Below are positions 63,459-64,000 of a DNA stretch of 64,000 nucleotides, in pieces; the first letter of the stretch is position 1, and the number at the start of each line of letters is the position of its first letter. A model generated the notes under the pieces. That model did no database searches. It saw only the letters and a program-made list of their open reading frames with translations, and was not told where the DNA came from. Source of the DNA: Hybos culiciformis (taxonomy: Eukaryota > Arthropoda > Insecta > Diptera > Hybotidae); contig OZ023275.1 of the NCBI GenBank assembly GCA_964007475.1, positions 15,789,829 to 15,853,828 of the forward strand, read 5' to 3'. The translations under genes were made by a program, and so were the position numbers.

Positions 63459-64000
63459 GTAAGTGCATTAATTTTAATTTTTTTTCATAAATATTCACTT
63501 GAATGACTAGGTATTTATAATTATAAAAACGCTTAATATTGCGAATAAATTTAATATCCTTTGATAAATTTATAATTACGAAATTTTAATATAAAATGTT
63601 CTTATAAATGCGAAGCCATTATTTAAAAAGGGCATGATGCAGAAAAACTATTCATGATAACAAATACGGTATAATAAAAAATTGAAGTCTTATAAAATAT
63701 TGTGGAAGTTGTGCAAGGCAATATTTTTGAATGTTTATAAATTTCAATGAAAATTTGAAAAACTATCTGGAAATTGCGAAATAAAAAGTTATTCTTTTTG
63801 AGAACTCTTCATTCAAACTTTTTCATACAAAAATCTATAAGGTTAGTAGTTTATTACACTAATTTTTTTCCTCATTAAAGTCTTTCTATAGACTTCTGTT
63901 GAAAATACTTGGGGGCACTAATATAAACAAATTTTGCGCATATTTTTCCATTAAAAATTAAAAAAACGGATTATATAAAATTTTTCATTTTTTGCTCATA
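63459..64000. other. Intron following the unrecognised exon
   Basis: AT-rich, no further exon recognised before the window ends. Confidence 0.5.

Overview
The window is a strongly AT-rich, intron-containing nuclear segment from an insect. Introns have GT-AG borders, several are only 58-90 bp, and the proteins are closest in style to insect DAAM, NAA30 and MTMR3/4 as I know those families. Many short repeats of the type 'tacctacctaggtacc' occur. The order cannot be fixed from sequence alone.

Layout: 179-1250 (+) is the 3' end of Daam (formin FH2 end plus DAD). 2522-4596 (-) and 10198-about 12810 (-) are two tandem, diverged Tudor-domain genes that look Krimper-like (piRNA pathway); each is built as degenerate Tudor exon / phase-0 intron / second Tudor exon. 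Between them lies a nest of transposons: a PIF/Harbinger-like element (6703-8843) contains an array of palindromes with its own 8-bp target duplication (6745-7732), which in turn contains a GC-rich fold-back element. 16156-18515 (+) is a three-exon mitochondrial poly(A) polymerase (595 aa by splicing). 22064-24038 (-) is a three-exon NAA30 acetyltransferase (451 aa). 29719-38265 (+) is an 18-coding-exon MTMR3/4-type myotubularin with PH-GRAM, active phosphatase and C-terminal FYVE finger (1207 aa). From 38.3 to 63.2 kb no protein-coding exon was found; the stretch holds a TTAA-flanked element, a 695-bp palindrome, a hAT element with a perfect 8-bp duplication and a transposase relic, and degenerate repeats. 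A short exon at 63270-63458 (+) begins a protein I do not recognise.

The genes do not form one pathway. Daam acts on actin, MTPAP on mitochondrial RNA tails, NAA30 on protein N-termini and MTMR3/4 on PI3P/PI(3,5)P2. The two Tudor genes probably act in piRNA-based transposon silencing, and they sit on either side of the densest transposon nest of the window. All exon joins were made by hand from splice motifs and reading-frame continuity; no transcript or database was consulted.
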